Assembly: GCA_947258385.1 (NCBI GenBank)
Contig: CAMYII010000083.1
Coordinates: 22,204-54,600 of the forward strand
Length of the DNA stretch: 32,397 nt
Source: Acidiferrobacterales bacterium
GTDB taxonomy: Bacteria > Pseudomonadota > Gammaproteobacteria > Acidiferrobacterales > SZUA-150
Direction of reading: 5' to 3'
Positions 15,325-25,998 of the stretch are shown here, piece after piece. Every line of letters starts with the position of its first letter. Position 1 is the stretch's first letter. The notes below the pieces were generated by a model, which saw only the letters and a list, made by a program, of their open reading frames with translations, did not search any database and was not told the origin of the DNA. The position numbers were made by a program, and so were the translations under genes.

Positions 15325-17039
15325 GCAATCGAGCGCAGACCAAGACGTCCTCGTTCCGCCACTGGACCGTGCTGCTCCTGGTGGTGTCCGGCTTGGGACT
15401 GCTCGTGGTGCGGGCGGTTTACCTTCAAGTACTGAGCTCAGAGTATCTGCAGGCCCAGGGCAACGCGCGCCATCTGAGGGTGGCCGAATATAACGCCGTT
15501 CGCGGCATGATACTGGATCGCAATGGCGTGCCCCTGGCAATCAGCACCCCGGTCGATTCGGTGTGGGCCCACCCGCCGACGCTGATGCAGGCCGGCGGCC
15601 GGTGGGGGCAGTTGACCGCGCTACTCGACCTGGACAGGCGCGATTTATCCGACATGCTGGCGCGCCATGCGGCGCGCGAGTTTATGTATCTAAAGCGGCA
15701 TGTGACGCCCGAGATTGCAAAACGCGTCATGGCGTTGCAGGTGCCCGGTGTGGCCCTGCAGCGGGAATACCGCCGTTATTATCCGGCCGGTGCCGTGGCC
15801 GGACACATTATCGGCTTTACCAATATCGATGACCAGGGGCAGGAAGGACTTGAGCTTGCCTACGACGAGCGCTTGCGTGCGATTCCGGGCAAAAAGCGGG
15901 TCCTCAAGGACCGACTAGGCAATATCGTGGAGAGTGTTGAGAGTTTGTCGTTGCCGATACCCGGAAAGGATCTGGTCGTCAGTCTCGACCGGCGCATTCA
16001 GTACCTTGCCTATCGCGAGCTGAAGCGCGCAGTCGCCGCGCACAAGGCGCGTGCCGCTTGGGCCATTGTGCTGGATGTGCGTACCGGCGAGGTGCTGGCG
16101 ATGGTCAATGAGCCGGGGTTCAATCCCAATAATCGCGCCGATCTGCGCAGCGCGCTATTCCGTAATCGTGCGGTGACCGATGTCATAGAACCCGGCTCCA
16201 CGTTAAAACCCTTTACCATTGCGGCGGCGCTGGAGAGCGGCAAGTACACGCCCGACTCGCTCATCGATACGGCCCCGGGCGTTATCCGCATTGGACGCAA
16301 AACCATCAAGGATGTGCGCAATCACGGGCGGTTGAGTGTCGCCGGTGTGATTAAGAAATCCAGCAATGTGGGCGCTACCAAGATCGCCCTGGGTATCAGC
16401 AAGAACCGCCTGTGGAACCTGTTAAGGGGGGTGGGCTTTGGCGAGACCACCGGAAGCGGGCTGCCGGGGGAATCGGTCGGCATCATCAATCCGCCGGAGC
16501 GTTGGGCCGCCATCGATCGTGCCACCCTGTCTTTTGGCTACGGCATTTCCATCACCCCCCTGCAACTGGCGCGCGCTTATACCGCGATCGCCAACGATGG
16601 TGTGCTGGTTCCCGTGTCCTTGTTGCATGGCGACGGCGGCGTGCAAGGCGAGCGGGTGATGGCAAAAGCGACCGCTTTGCAGGTGCGCAGGATGCTCGAG
16701 ATGTCGGTCAGCGGGGGAGGCACGGGCACGGCGGCCCAGGTCAATCATTACAGTGTGGCCGGAAAAACCGGGACTGTACACAAGCTGATCAATGGCAGCT
16801 ATGCGCAAGACAATTATGTGTCCTTGTTCGCCGGGGTGGCACCGGCCTCCCGTCCCCGCCTGGTAATGGTGGTCGCGGTCGATGACCCGAAGCGCGGAGG
16901 CTACTTCGGCGGGCAAATCGCCGCCCCGATATTCAGCAAGGTGATGGCCGGCGCTATGCGGCTGCTCAATATCTCGCCGGATGCCCCGCAGCCACAGCAG
17001 CCGACGATCGTCAAGGCCAGTGAGAGGAGGGCGACATGA
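15321..17039 (+). CDS. ftsI: Septal peptidoglycan transpeptidase FtsI (PBP3)
   Basis: FtsI cross-links new septal peptidoglycan in the periplasm, acting with the glycosyltransferase FtsW. The 572-residue product has one N-terminal membrane anchor (about residues 15-37), a class B dimerisation domain (about 55-210) and a transpeptidase domain. Active-site motifs are STLK (Ser293 nucleophile, Lys296), SSN (347-349) and KTGT (482-485), all intact. A longer upstream frame overlaps ftsL and is not used; ATG 15321 overlaps the ftsL stop. It ends in a four-base overlap with murE. Confidence 0.97.
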   Translation: MSNRAQTKTSSFRHWTVLLLVVSGLGLLVVRAVYLQVLSSEYLQAQGNARHLRVAEYNAVRGMILDRNGVPLAISTPVDSVWAHPPTLMQAGGRWGQLTALLDLDRRDLSDMLARHAAREFMYLKRHVTPEIAKRVMALQVPGVALQREYRRYYPAGAVAGHIIGFTNIDDQGQEGLELAYDERLRAIPGKKRVLKDRLGNIVESVESLSLPIPGKDLVVSLDRRIQYLAYRELKRAVAAHKARAAWAIVLDVRTGEVLAMVNEPGFNPNNRADLRSALFRNRAVTDVIEPGSTLKPFTIAAALESGKYTPDSLIDTAPGVIRIGRKTIKDVRNHGRLSVAGVIKKSSNVGATKIALGISKNRLWNLLRGVGFGETTGSGLPGESVGIINPPERWAAIDRATLSFGYGISITPLQLARAYTAIANDGVLVPVSLLHGDGGVQGERVMAKATALQVRRMLEMSVSGGGTGTAAQVNHYSVAGKTGTVHKLINGSYAQDNYVSLFAGVAPASRPRLVMVVAVDDPKRGGYFGGQIAAPIFSKVMAGAMRLLNISPDAPQPQQPTIVKASERRAT

Positions 17040-18541
17040 GCGCATCGTCCCCCGCAACGGCCGCGTGGAAGCTGAGCGAGTTGCTGCACGGACTTGTGGA
17101 CGTCGGTGCGGCCGATGACCGCGTGGTCCGTGGGTTGGGCCTTGACAGCCGCACGTTGCAGGCGGGCGAGCTCTTTTTCGCGGTGCCGGGGGTGAAATCC
17201 CACGGGCGCTGTTATGCAGAACAAGCCGTATCGCGCGGCGCGGTGGCGATCGTGCATGAGGTGGGCGACGACGATCCGCTGCCCGGTCTATCGGTTCCGG
17301 TCTTTGGCATCAAGGACCTGAGGCAGCAGATCGGCTTCATCGCCGACCGCTTCTATGGGTCGCCGTCGCGCGCGCTGTTTGTGATCGGTATTACGGGGAC
17401 GAACGGCAAGACCACGTGCACGCAGTTGCTGGCCAGGATCCTCGATAAACCGTCCGCGCGCTGCGCGTTGATCGGAACGCTGGGCAGCGGTTTTCCCGAT
17501 GCCCTGGAGAGCGCCGAGCACACGACCCCCGACGCGTTGACGGTGCACCGCCTGTTGGCCGGTTTCCTCGAGGCGGGTGCCGCCTGCGTGTGCATGGAGG
17601 TCTCCTCGCACGCGCTGGTGCAGCACCGGGTGGCGGGGGTGGCCTTTGATGTCGCGGTCTTTACGAACCTGAGCCGTGATCACCTGGACTATCACGGCGA
17701 CATGGCCGCGTACGGCTCGGCCAAATCGCTGCTATTCGCCGTCGAGAGTCTGGGGCATGCCGTGATCAACCGCGACGACGAGTTCGGTCGCGAGCTGCTG
17801 GCCGCCATCGATGCGCGCGGCAAAGCGGGCGACGGCGCGCCCACGGCGTTGAGCTATGGCGTTGACGGCGGCGATGTGCGTGCGCTGGCGATCCGTGCGC
17901 TGCGCGATGGGCTCTCCCTCGATGCGGTGACGCCGCAGGGCGAGGCGCATTTTCACAGCCGTCTGTTCGGACGCTTCAACGCCAGCAATCTACTGGCCGT
18001 GCTGGCGGCTGGGCTCGCCTGCGGTCGTGACCTCGATGAGGCCGTGCAACACTTGAGCCGTGTCCGGCCCGTGGCGGGCAGGATGGAGTGCTTCGGCGGT
18101 GGCCACGGCCTGCCTCTGGTCGTTGTCGACTATGCCCATACGCCGGACGCGCTGGAGAAGGTGCTGGCGGCCCTGCGCGAGCACACCGGGGGGCGGTTGT
18201 GGTGCGTGTTCGGCTGCGGCGGGGATCGTGACCGTGGCAAGCGGCCGCTGATGGGCCGGATTGCTGAAAGCCTGGCCGACAGGGTCATCGTCACCGACGA
18301 CAACCCGCGCCACGAATCTCCCGATCAGATCGTCGAGGACATCGTCGCCGGCATGCGTGTCCATCCCAAAATCATCCGGGACCGCATCGCGGCAATCCGT
18401 TTTGCCCTCCGCGGGGCGGGCCACGATGACACCGTGCTGGTGGCGGGCAAGGGGCATGAGCAATATCAGCAGGTCGGCGATGAGCGCCTGCCGTACTCTG
18501 ACCGCAGGACCGTGAGTGAACTGCTGGAGGAAGCGGCTTGA
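17036..18541 (+). CDS. murE: UDP-MurNAc-L-Ala-D-Glu:meso-diaminopimelate ligase MurE
   Basis: MurE adds the third residue of the peptidoglycan stem peptide in the cytoplasm, using ATP. The 501-residue product has the Mur ligase three-domain plan: N-terminal UDP-binding domain with LGLDSRTLQAGELFFA, the ATP loop GTNGKTT (121-127), and a C-terminal domain. DNPR at residues 422-425 is the signature of specificity for meso-diaminopimelate rather than lysine. VDYAHTPDALEKVL and AGKGHEQYQ are also typical. It overlaps ftsI by four bases and murF by one. Confidence 0.97.
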   Translation: MSASSPATAAWKLSELLHGLVDVGAADDRVVRGLGLDSRTLQAGELFFAVPGVKSHGRCYAEQAVSRGAVAIVHEVGDDDPLPGLSVPVFGIKDLRQQIGFIADRFYGSPSRALFVIGITGTNGKTTCTQLLARILDKPSARCALIGTLGSGFPDALESAEHTTPDALTVHRLLAGFLEAGAACVCMEVSSHALVQHRVAGVAFDVAVFTNLSRDHLDYHGDMAAYGSAKSLLFAVESLGHAVINRDDEFGRELLAAIDARGKAGDGAPTALSYGVDGGDVRALAIRALRDGLSLDAVTPQGEAHFHSRLFGRFNASNLLAVLAAGLACGRDLDEAVQHLSRVRPVAGRMECFGGGHGLPLVVVDYAHTPDALEKVLAALREHTGGRLWCVFGCGGDRDRGKRPLMGRIAESLADRVIVTDDNPRHESPDQIVEDIVAGMRVHPKIIRDRIAAIRFALRGAGHDDTVLVAGKGHEQYQQVGDERLPYSDRRTVSELLEEAA

Positions 18542-19893
18542 TGTCTTTGTCAACTGTCGCCGAGGTCCTGAAAGCACCCTTGATCGGTGAGGATGCCGTG
18601 TTTGCCGGAGTGTCGACCGACACGCGCAGCCTGCAGGCGCAAGAGCTGTTCGTGGCCCTCAAGGGGGAGAGCTATGACGGGCACAACTTCCTGGCCGCAG
18701 CGATGGGCGCCGGGGCCGTCGGCGCGATCGTGAGCCGCAGTGTCACAACGCCGCTGCCGCATATCATGACCGAGGACACGCGTCTCGCGCTGGGCGATCT
18801 GGCGGCCTTCTGGCGCCGGCGGTTCACGGTCCCGGTGATCGCCGTGACCGGGAGTAACGGCAAGACCACGGTGAAGGAGATGATCGCCGCGGCGATGAAT
18901 GAAACCGCTGCCGGGCTGGTGACCGAGGGCAACCTCAACAACGAGATCGGCGTACCGCTGACACTGCTGCGGTTGAGACAGACGGACAACTATGCCGTGG
19001 TTGAAATGGGAATGAACCACCGCGGTGAGATTTACTACCTCACCATGCTCACGCGTCCGTCGATCGCCGTGATCACCAACGCCTCCGAGGCGCATCTCGA
19101 GGGGCTCGGCAGCGTGGAGGCGATCGCGCTTGCCAAGGGGGAGGTCTACGCCGGCCTGCCGCCGGACGGGATCGCGGTGATCAATGCCGATGATGCCTAT
19201 GCCGGTTTGTGGCGGGAACTGGCGGAGAATAGAAAATGCCTGACATTCGGGCTGCAACACAGGGCCGATGTCCGTGGGGAGTACGAGCTCACGGCGACCG
19301 GAAGTCTGGTTCACCTCAACACAACGCAGGGAGATATCGACATGCGACTACGACTGCTGGGCAGACATAATGTCATGAACGCGCTGGCTGCGACGACTGC
19401 TTCACTGGCGGCCGGTGCGGGACTGGTGGATATCAAGAAGGGCCTGGAAAAGCTGCGCGCGGTCTCCGGACGCTTGGAGGTCAAGACCGGCATCAGCGGG
19501 GCGCGTATCCTCGATGACACCTACAATGCCAATCCGGCCTCGGTCGCCGTGGGGCTCGAGGTGCTCAGGGAGGTCTTTGGCGAGCGCGTGCTGGTGCTGG
19601 GCGACATGGCCGAGCTGGGCGAGGCGGCCGCCGGGATCCACCAGCGCCTCGGTGAGCTGGCCAAGCGTGTCGGGGTCAACCGCCTGTTTGCCGTGGGCGA
19701 GCTCAGTCAATACGCCGTCAAGAGTTTTGGCAAGGGCGGCCGGCATTTCGCCAGCCACCAGGCGCTGATCGAGGAGCTTATGGATTGCATGCATACCGAT
19801 ATGACGATTCTGGTGAAAGGCTCCCGCATCATGCATATGGAACGCGTGGTGCAGGGCATTCTCCCCAGAGACCCTGCCGGCGGAGAGAACTAA
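18541..19893 (+). CDS. murF: UDP-MurNAc-tripeptide:D-Ala-D-Ala ligase MurF
   Basis: MurF attaches the dipeptide D-Ala-D-Ala, made by Ddl, to complete UDP-MurNAc-pentapeptide. The product has 450 residues with the Mur ligase plan: GVSTDTRSLQAQELFVALKG near the N-terminus, the ATP loop GSNGKTT (104-110), the EMGMNHRGEI segment, and DDTYNANPASV with LGDMAELG in the C-terminal domain. The ATG at 18541 shares one base with the murE stop (TGATG); a TTG one codon earlier is possible but unneeded. mraY starts directly after its stop. Confidence 0.96.
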   Translation: MSLSTVAEVLKAPLIGEDAVFAGVSTDTRSLQAQELFVALKGESYDGHNFLAAAMGAGAVGAIVSRSVTTPLPHIMTEDTRLALGDLAAFWRRRFTVPVIAVTGSNGKTTVKEMIAAAMNETAAGLVTEGNLNNEIGVPLTLLRLRQTDNYAVVEMGMNHRGEIYYLTMLTRPSIAVITNASEAHLEGLGSVEAIALAKGEVYAGLPPDGIAVINADDAYAGLWRELAENRKCLTFGLQHRADVRGEYELTATGSLVHLNTTQGDIDMRLRLLGRHNVMNALAATTASLAAGAGLVDIKKGLEKLRAVSGRLEVKTGISGARILDDTYNANPASVAVGLEVLREVFGERVLVLGDMAELGEAAAGIHQRLGELAKRVGVNRLFAVGELSQYAVKSFGKGGRHFASHQALIEELMDCMHTDMTILVKGSRIMHMERVVQGILPRDPAGGEN

Positions 19894-20976
19894 GTGCTGC
19901 TGTATCTTTTCGACACTCTCGCGCACGACATCTCGTTTTTTAACGTTTTCCGATATTTGACCCTGCGGGGAATATTGGGTGTGCTGACCGCGCTCGCGAT
20001 CTGCCTGCTGATCGGTCCGGGGATGATCCGGCGACTGGGTCACCGCCAGATTGGGCAGACGGTGCGTGATGACGGCCCTGAGACGCATTTCGCGAAGGCG
20101 GGCACGCCGACCATGGGCGGGGCCTTGATCCTGGTGGCCATCCTCATTGCGACGCTGCTGTGGGCGGACTTGAGCAACCGCTTCATATGGGTAATTTTAT
20201 TGACGACGCTAGCGTTCGGAATTATCGGCTGGGTCGATGATTACAAGAAGCTCATCCACAAAAACCCGCGCGGCATCGGCGCCAGGGCGAAGTTTTTCTG
20301 GCAGACGGCGGCCGGGCTGGCCGCGGCCGGGTTCATCTATCACACGGCGCAGTCACCGGTCGAGACGCAGCTCATTGTCCCCTTTTTCAAGAATGTCGCG
20401 GTCGAATTAGGGCCGTGGTTCATCGTGTTCACCTATCTGGTGATCGTCGGATTCAGCAACGCCGTGAACCTGACCGATGGCCTGGACGGTCTGGCGATTA
20501 TGCCGACGGTCATGGTCGCCGGCGCCCTGGCGGTGTTCGCCTATGTGACCGGCAACACGCAGTTCGCCGGCTACCTCGGCATCCCTTATATCGCGGGGGT
20601 GGGGGAAGTGCTGGTGTTCTGCGCGGCGATCGTCGGCGCCGGCCTGGGTTTTCTTTGGTTCAATACCTATCCGGCGACCGTATTCATGGGTGATATCGGC
20701 GCGCTGGCGTTGGGCGCGGCGCTCGGTATTGTTGCCGTGGTTGTCAGGCAGGAGATCGTATTGCTGATCATGGGCGGTATCTTCGTCATGGAAACGGCGT
20801 CGGTCATCCTGCAGGTCGCCTCCTACAAGCTGATCGGCAAGCGCATCTTCAAGATGGCGCCGCTGCACCATCACTTCGAATTGAAGGGTTGGCCCGAGCC
20901 CAGGGTGATCGTGCGTTTCTGGATCATCACCATCATACTGGTGTTGTCGGGCCTGGCAACCCTGAAGCTACGTTAA
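19894..20976 (+). CDS. mraY: Phospho-MurNAc-pentapeptide transferase MraY
   Basis: MraY moves phospho-MurNAc-pentapeptide to undecaprenyl phosphate, making lipid I on the inner membrane. The 360-residue product has about ten membrane helices. Diagnostic segments are [11 protein letters not shown] (about residue 70), DDYKKL (cytoplasmic Asp pair), [12 protein letters not shown] (189-200), [11 protein letters not shown] and the [14 protein letters not shown] loop near the C-terminus. The start is GTG immediately after the murF TAA, with AGAGAA upstream. It overlaps the murD start by one base (TAATG). Confidence 0.97.
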   Translation: MLLYLFDTLAHDISFFNVFRYLTLRGILGVLTALAICLLIGPGMIRRLGHRQIGQTVRDDGPETHFAKAGTPTMGGALILVAILIATLLWADLSNRFIWVILLTTLAFGIIGWVDDYKKLIHKNPRGIGARAKFFWQTAAGLAAAGFIYHTAQSPVETQLIVPFFKNVAVELGPWFIVFTYLVIVGFSNAVNLTDGLDGLAIMPTVMVAGALAVFAYVTGNTQFAGYLGIPYIAGVGEVLVFCAAIVGAGLGFLWFNTYPATVFMGDIGALALGAALGIVAVVVRQEIVLLIMGGIFVMETASVILQVASYKLIGKRIFKMAPLHHHFELKGWPEPRVIVRFWIITIILVLSGLATLKLR

Positions 20977-22373
20977 TGATGCAGGCCGCACTAATGACAA
21001 ACGAGCATCCACGACGCGCGCTGGTGGTCGGCCTTGGGCAGACCGGGATGTCCTGCGTGCGCTATCTGCGCGGCCGTGGCTACGAGGTGGCGGTGACCGA
21101 TACCCGCGACGAGCCGCCGGCGCTGCCGGCCCTGCGTCGCGAGTATCCCGATGTCCGCGCGCATACCGGCGGGTTGCCGCCGGTGCTGTTTGACGCTGCG
21201 GATCTGGTCGTCGTCAGCCCCGGCTTACCGCTCAAGCAGCCGGTGATCGCGCGTTGCATCGACGCAGGCAAGCAGGTGCTGGGCGATATCGAGCTGTTCG
21301 CCCGTGAGGCGTCGGCGCCCATCGTCGCGGTCACCGGTTCCAACGGCAAGAGCACGGTGACGACGCTGGTCGGCATGATGTGCCGCGCGGCCGGTCTCGA
21401 CGCCGCCGTCGGCGGGAATATTGGCGTGCCGGCGCTGTCGCTGTTGCGGGATCCGGAACCGGATGCCTACGTGCTGGAGCTTTCGAGTTTTCAGCTCGAA
21501 ACCACCCATCGTTTGAATGCACGCGCGGCGGCGCTGCTCAACGTCAGCTCCGATCACATGGATCGCTACGAGGATGTGGACGCCTATGCCACGGCCAAGC
21601 GGCGCGTCTTTCAGGGCAATGGCGTGATGGTGCTCAATGCCGACGATCCCCTGGTGCTGGCGATGCAGCGCGAGGATCGCCCGTGCGTGCGTTTCGGTCT
21701 GCAGGCGCCGCGGTCTGATCACGACTACGGGATCCGGCGCATCGGTGATGAGGATTGGCTGGTTCGTGGCGGGCGCGCGTTGATGCCCTGTCGCGCCGTG
21801 AGGCTTCCGGGCCGGCACAACCAGGCCAACGCGCTGGCGGCCACCGCGCTCGCCGAGGCCATGGGCGTGCCGCTGCCCGCGATAACACGGACGCTGGCGG
21901 AGTTCGAGGGCCTGCCGCACCGCACGCAAATCGTCATGGAGCACGACGGCGTGCGGTGGATCAACGATTCCAAGGCCACCAATGTGGGCGCGGCCACGGC
22001 CGCGCTCGCGGGCATGGACCGGCCGGTGGTGCTGGTCGCCGGCGGGCAGGGCAAGGGCGCGGATTTCAGTCCCTTGAAGTCGGCCCTCGCCGAACACGCC
22101 AGGGCGGTGGTGTTGATCGGGCGCGACGCGCCGCTGCTCGCCGATCTTCTAAAAGACACGGTCCCGGTGCACAGGGCCGCCGACATGCACGCCGCGGTGG
22201 CCTGCGCGAAGCGGCTGGCGCGGCCGGGCGATACCGTGTTGTTGTCACCCGCCTGTGCCAGCTTCGACATGTACGACAACTTCGAGCACCGTGGTGAGGC
22301 CTATGCCGCGGCCGTTCGCGAGATCAACAGGGACAACGCCACGGGCGAGGGGGCGGACCGGGATGATCGCTGA
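20976..22373 (+). CDS. murD: UDP-MurNAc-L-alanine:D-glutamate ligase MurD
   Basis: MurD adds D-glutamate to UDP-MurNAc-L-Ala in the cytoplasm. The product is 465 residues from the ATG at 20976. Evidence: an N-terminal Rossmann-like domain with VVGLGQTGMSCVRYL, the ATP loop GSNGKST (121-127), GNIGVPALSL, LELSSFQLE, NVSSDHMDRY, EGLPHRTQIV and NDSKATNVGAT, all typical of MurD. Two further in-frame ATGs at 20979 and 20994 are possible starts; the first is chosen because it overlaps the mraY stop (TAATG). The C-terminus overlaps ftsW by 11 bases. Confidence 0.95.
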   Translation: MMQAALMTNEHPRRALVVGLGQTGMSCVRYLRGRGYEVAVTDTRDEPPALPALRREYPDVRAHTGGLPPVLFDAADLVVVSPGLPLKQPVIARCIDAGKQVLGDIELFAREASAPIVAVTGSNGKSTVTTLVGMMCRAAGLDAAVGGNIGVPALSLLRDPEPDAYVLELSSFQLETTHRLNARAAALLNVSSDHMDRYEDVDAYATAKRRVFQGNGVMVLNADDPLVLAMQREDRPCVRFGLQAPRSDHDYGIRRIGDEDWLVRGGRALMPCRAVRLPGRHNQANALAATALAEAMGVPLPAITRTLAEFEGLPHRTQIVMEHDGVRWINDSKATNVGAATAALAGMDRPVVLVAGGQGKGADFSPLKSALAEHARAVVLIGRDAPLLADLLKDTVPVHRAADMHAAVACAKRLARPGDTVLLSPACASFDMYDNFEHRGEAYAAAVREINRDNATGEGADRDDR

Positions 22374-23529
22374 GGCCGCCGTGCACAAGCAACGCCGCGA
22401 GGCCGGACACGCCGCCGATGCCTGGGACATGTGGCTCATGACGAGTGTGCTTGCGCTTCTCGGTTTGGGTGCTGTCATGGTCTATTCGGCGTCGGTATCC
22501 GCTGCCGAGCGCGCCACCGGCAACGGCGCCTATTATCTCATGCGCCACGCCGCGCATATCGTGCTCGGGCTGCTCGCCATGTCGCTCGTCATGCGCAGCC
22601 GGCTGCAGCATTGGGAGCGGGCGGGCCCTTATTTCCTGTTGACGGGCATCGCGTTGCTGGTGATGGTGTTGCTGCCCGGTATCGGTGTTCACATCAATGG
22701 CAGTACGCGTTGGATCCGCCTGGGCACGATCAACCTGCAGCCTTCCGAGTTGGTAAAGGTGTTTGTCGTGGTCTACGTGGCCGGTTACCTCGTGCGCAAG
22801 CAGGCGGTCTTGCCGAACTTCGTGCCCGGGATCCTGATGATAGGCCTGGTCATCGGCGTGATCGGACTGCTGCTGTTGCGGCAACCCGATCTGGGTACGA
22901 TGGTGGTGATCTGTCTGACAATATTGGGCATGTTGTTTCTTGGCGGCGTGCGCCTCGGCCATTTCCTTGTCATCGTTGCCGCCGGCGTCGCGGGTACGGC
23001 CATGTTGACGCTGGCCTCGCCCTATCGCTTTGAACGCGTGACCGGATTTCTCAACCCCTGGGCGGACCCGTTCAACAGCGGCTTTCAGCTGGTACAGGCC
23101 CTCATCGCCTTTGGCCGTGGCGAGTGGTTCGGCGTGGGCCTGGGCGCCAGTGTGCAGAAGCTGTTTTATCTGCCCGCGGCGCACACCGATTTTATTCTGG
23201 CGGTGCTTGCCGAGGAACTGGGGCTCGTGGGTGTGCTGCTGGTGATCGCCCTGTTCGCCGTATTGATCCTGCGGTCCTTCCTGATCGCGAGACGGGCGGA
23301 GCAGGCGGGTCACGTGTTCGCGGCGAGACTGGCACAGGGTATCGGCCTGCTGTTTGCCGTGCAGACATTGATCAATATGGGCGTGAACATGGGCATGCTC
23401 CCGACCAAAGGGCTGACATTGCCGTTCATGAGCTACGGTGGCAGCAGCATGCTCGCCAGTTGCATCGCCGTGGGACTGTTGTTGATGGTCGAACGTGAGG
23501 TTCGACTGCATTCGTGGGCTCGCCATTGA
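22363..23529 (+). CDS. ftsW: Septal peptidoglycan glycosyltransferase FtsW
   Basis: FtsW polymerises lipid II into septal glycan strands together with FtsI and belongs to the SEDS family. The 388-residue product has a short cytoplasmic N-terminus and about ten membrane helices. Family features are VMVYSAS in the first helix, the NGSTRWIRLG and LQPSELVK segments, RQPDLGT, NPWADPFNSGFQLVQALIAFGRG, HTDFILAVLAEELG and the terminal LPFMSYGGSSML. The ATG at 22363 is chosen over upstream codons lying inside murD in another frame. It overlaps murG by 16 bases. Confidence 0.96.
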   Translation: MIAEAAVHKQRREAGHAADAWDMWLMTSVLALLGLGAVMVYSASVSAAERATGNGAYYLMRHAAHIVLGLLAMSLVMRSRLQHWERAGPYFLLTGIALLVMVLLPGIGVHINGSTRWIRLGTINLQPSELVKVFVVVYVAGYLVRKQAVLPNFVPGILMIGLVIGVIGLLLLRQPDLGTMVVICLTILGMLFLGGVRLGHFLVIVAAGVAGTAMLTLASPYRFERVTGFLNPWADPFNSGFQLVQALIAFGRGEWFGVGLGASVQKLFYLPAAHTDFILAVLAEELGLVGVLLVIALFAVLILRSFLIARRAEQAGHVFAARLAQGIGLLFAVQTLINMGVNMGMLPTKGLTLPFMSYGGSSMLASCIAVGLLLMVEREVRLHSWARH

Positions 23530-24602
23530 GCGGTGTGATGATTATGGCAGGTGGCACCGGTGGACATGTATTTCCCGGCCTGGCGGTCGCCGAGGTCCTG
23601 CGTCGGCAGGGTGTCGCCGTGGTCTGGCTGGGTACCCGTCAGGGACTGGAGGACAGGCTCGTGCCCGACAGCGGCATCGAGTTGGAATGTATCACCATTC
23701 AGGGTCTGCGCCGCCGCGGGCTGTGGAGTTGGTTGACGGTGCCGTTCCGCTTGCTGCTCGCCATGTGGCAGGCGCTGCGCGTGCTGCGCAGGCGGCGGCC
23801 CGATGCGGTGCTGGCGATGGGCGGGTTCGTTGCCGGGCCCGGCGCGCTCGTGGCCTGGCTGCTGCGCCGCCCGCTGTTGATTCACGAACAGAACGCGATC
23901 CCGGGATTGACCAATCGGATTTTGTCCGTGTTTGCCCGGCGCGTGTTGTGCGGATTCCCCGGTGCCTTCGCCGGTTTGCCCGGTACCCGGATTGTGGGCA
24001 ATCCCGTGCGCCCGGAAATCGCTCGTTTGCCTGCGCCGGAAGCACGCCTGCGCGGCCGCGAAGGGCGCCTGCGCCTGCTCGTGGTCGGCGGTAGCCAGGG
24101 CGCGAGGGTGTTCAACGAGCGCGTGCCGGAGGCGGTGCTCGCGATGTCCGCCGAGACGCGCCCGCAGATCAGGCATCAAAGCGGTCTCAAGTGGGTCGAC
24201 GAGACGACGGGCGTTTATGCGGAGATGGCGACCCTGGTAGAGGTCAAGGCCTTTATCGATGATATGGCGGCAGCCTATGCTTGGGCCGATCTCGTAATCT
24301 GTCGTTCAGGCGCGATGACCGTCGCCGAGTTGGCGGCGGCGGGACTCGCGTCGATTCTGGTGCCATATCCTTATGCCGTGGACGACCACCAAACGGCGAA
24401 CGCGCGGTTTCTGGCCGATCGCGATGCCGCCATCCTGCTGCCGGAACCCGAGTTTGCGGCGGCGAGGCTGGGCGAGCTGCTCGAGGAGTTCGCGGCCAAT
24501 CGTGAGGTATTGCTGCGCATGGCGGTCAACGCCCGCGGGTGTGCCACGCCGGATGCGGCGGAATCGGTGGCGTCGCTGTGTATGGAGGCGGCAAATGCGT
24601 AG
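23514..24602 (+). CDS. murG: Lipid II synthase MurG
   Basis: MurG transfers GlcNAc from UDP-GlcNAc to lipid I at the cytoplasmic face of the membrane. The 362-residue product has a GT-B fold: the N-terminal [15 protein letters not shown] loop (from residue 13), ILIHEQN-like [24 protein letters not shown] in the linker to the C-terminal domain, and [26 protein letters not shown] for donor binding. The GTG at 23514 gives the usual N-terminal length. TTG 23526 and ATG 23538 are alternatives, since none has a strong ribosome-binding site. It overlaps murC by 8 bases. Confidence 0.96.
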   Translation: MGSPLSGVMIMAGGTGGHVFPGLAVAEVLRRQGVAVVWLGTRQGLEDRLVPDSGIELECITIQGLRRRGLWSWLTVPFRLLLAMWQALRVLRRRRPDAVLAMGGFVAGPGALVAWLLRRPLLIHEQNAIPGLTNRILSVFARRVLCGFPGAFAGLPGTRIVGNPVRPEIARLPAPEARLRGREGRLRLLVVGGSQGARVFNERVPEAVLAMSAETRPQIRHQSGLKWVDETTGVYAEMATLVEVKAFIDDMAAAYAWADLVICRSGAMTVAELAAAGLASILVPYPYAVDDHQTANARFLADRDAAILLPEPEFAAARLGELLEEFAANREVLLRMAVNARGCATPDAAESVASLCMEAANA

Positions 24603-25998
24603 CTGGGTGAGGCGAGTGCACTTTGTCGGGATCGGGGGTGTCGGGATGTGCGGCATTGCCGAGGTACTCTACAACCTCGAGTTCCAGGTGTCGGGGTCGG
24701 ATATCCAGGACAATGCCAACACCAAACGGCTGCGTGAGCTCGGAATCGCCGTGCACATCGGGCATGATCCCGGCTACGTAAAGAACGCCGATGTCGTGGT
24801 GGTTTCCTCGGCGGTCGATGACTCCAATCCGGAAGTCGCCGCGGCGCTGCATGAGCAGATACCGGTGATTCCGCGGGCCGAGATGCTGGGCGAGCTGATG
24901 CGCTTGCAGCAGGGCGTGGCCGTCGCCGGGACGCATGGCAAGACGACCACCACCAGCCTGATCGCGAGCCTGCTGGCCGAAGGCGGTCTGGACCCCACAT
25001 TCGTGATCGGCGGCCGCCTGAACAGCGCCGGGGTCAACGCCCGTCTGGGCCGCGGGGAATACCTCGTTGCCGAGGCCGATGAAAGCGACGCCTCATTCAT
25101 GCACCTGCACCCGCTGATGGCCGTCGTCACCAATATCGATGCCGATCATATGGAGACCTACGGCAGCGACTTCTCGACGCTCAAACGGACGTTCATTGCT
25201 TTTCTTCATAATCTGCCGTTCTACGGGCTGGCCGTGCTGTGCATTGAAGACCCGGTGGTGCGGGAGATCCTGCCTGAGGTGCACAAACCGTTAATGACTT
25301 ACGGTTTCAGTGAAGACGCCGATGTGCGCGCGCGTGATATCGAGCAGGATGGCCTCGCCATGCGTTTTACCGTTGACTTGAAGGGTGAGCAGAACTGGCT
25401 GCAGGTCACGCTCAACCAACCGGGGTTGCACAATGTCTTGAACGCGCTGGCCGCGATCGCGGTGGCGCGCGTGCTGGAAGTTGACAATGCGGCCATCATC
25501 GCCGGTTTCAGTAAGTTTGCAGGTATCGGCCGTCGCTTTCAGGTCAACGGCAGCATTGCGCGTGCCGGCGGGGATGTCGTTTTTGTCGATGACTACGCGC
25601 ACCACCCCCGGGAAATCGCCGCCACCGTCGAGGCGGCGAGACATACCTGGCCCGGCCGTCGCCTGGTGGTCGTGTTTCAGCCACACCGCTACAGCCGGAC
25701 GCGTGATCTGCTCGACGACTTCAGCGCCATCTTGAGCGCTCAGGAGCCGCTGCTCATCACCGAAGTTTACGCGGCCGGCGAGCAAGCACTCAACGGCGCC
25801 GACGGCCGTGCCCTGTGCCGCGCGATCCGCGCCCGTGGCCGCGCGGATCCCGTCTTCGTCGAGGATGTCACCCAGTTACCGCAGGTGCTGCAGGATATTT
25901 TGCGGGCGAACGACGTATTGCTGACCCTGGGGGCGGGCAATATAGGCCAGGTCGCGGCGGGCCTACCCCATGATCTGGCCGCGGGGCAGCGCTCATGA
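24595..25998 (+). CDS. murC: UDP-MurNAc:L-alanine ligase MurC
   Basis: MurC adds the first amino acid, L-alanine, to UDP-MurNAc. The 467-residue product shows [17 protein letters not shown] at the N-terminus, SGSDIQDN, the ATP loop GTHGKTT (112-118), [28 protein letters not shown] and [15 protein letters not shown], all classical MurC motifs. The ATG at 24595 lies within the last codons of murG; a longer frame upstream is a shadow of murG. It overlaps murB by four bases (ATGA). Confidence 0.96.
   Translation: MRSWVRRVHFVGIGGVGMCGIAEVLYNLEFQVSGSDIQDNANTKRLRELGIAVHIGHDPGYVKNADVVVVSSAVDDSNPEVAAALHEQIPVIPRAEMLGELMRLQQGVAVAGTHGKTTTTSLIASLLAEGGLDPTFVIGGRLNSAGVNARLGRGEYLVAEADESDASFMHLHPLMAVVTNIDADHMETYGSDFSTLKRTFIAFLHNLPFYGLAVLCIEDPVVREILPEVHKPLMTYGFSEDADVRARDIEQDGLAMRFTVDLKGEQNWLQVTLNQPGLHNVLNALAAIAVARVLEVDNAAIIAGFSKFAGIGRRFQVNGSIARAGGDVVFVDDYAHHPREIAATVEAARHTWPGRRLVVVFQPHRYSRTRDLLDDFSAILSAQEPLLITEVYAAGEQALNGADGRALCRAIRARGRADPVFVEDVTQLPQVLQDILRANDVLLTLGAGNIGQVAAGLPHDLAAGQRS

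Noticed and set aside
21225-22097. Long minus-strand open frame (290 codons) opposite murD
   Set aside because: It is an antisense shadow produced by GC-rich codons; its product is rich in Arg, His and Gln without any domain, and murD on the plus strand is complete.
22324-23526. 400-codon minus-strand frame opposite ftsW
   Set aside because: Composition is His/Gln/Arg-rich and featureless, as expected from the reverse of a membrane protein gene; ftsW fully explains the region.
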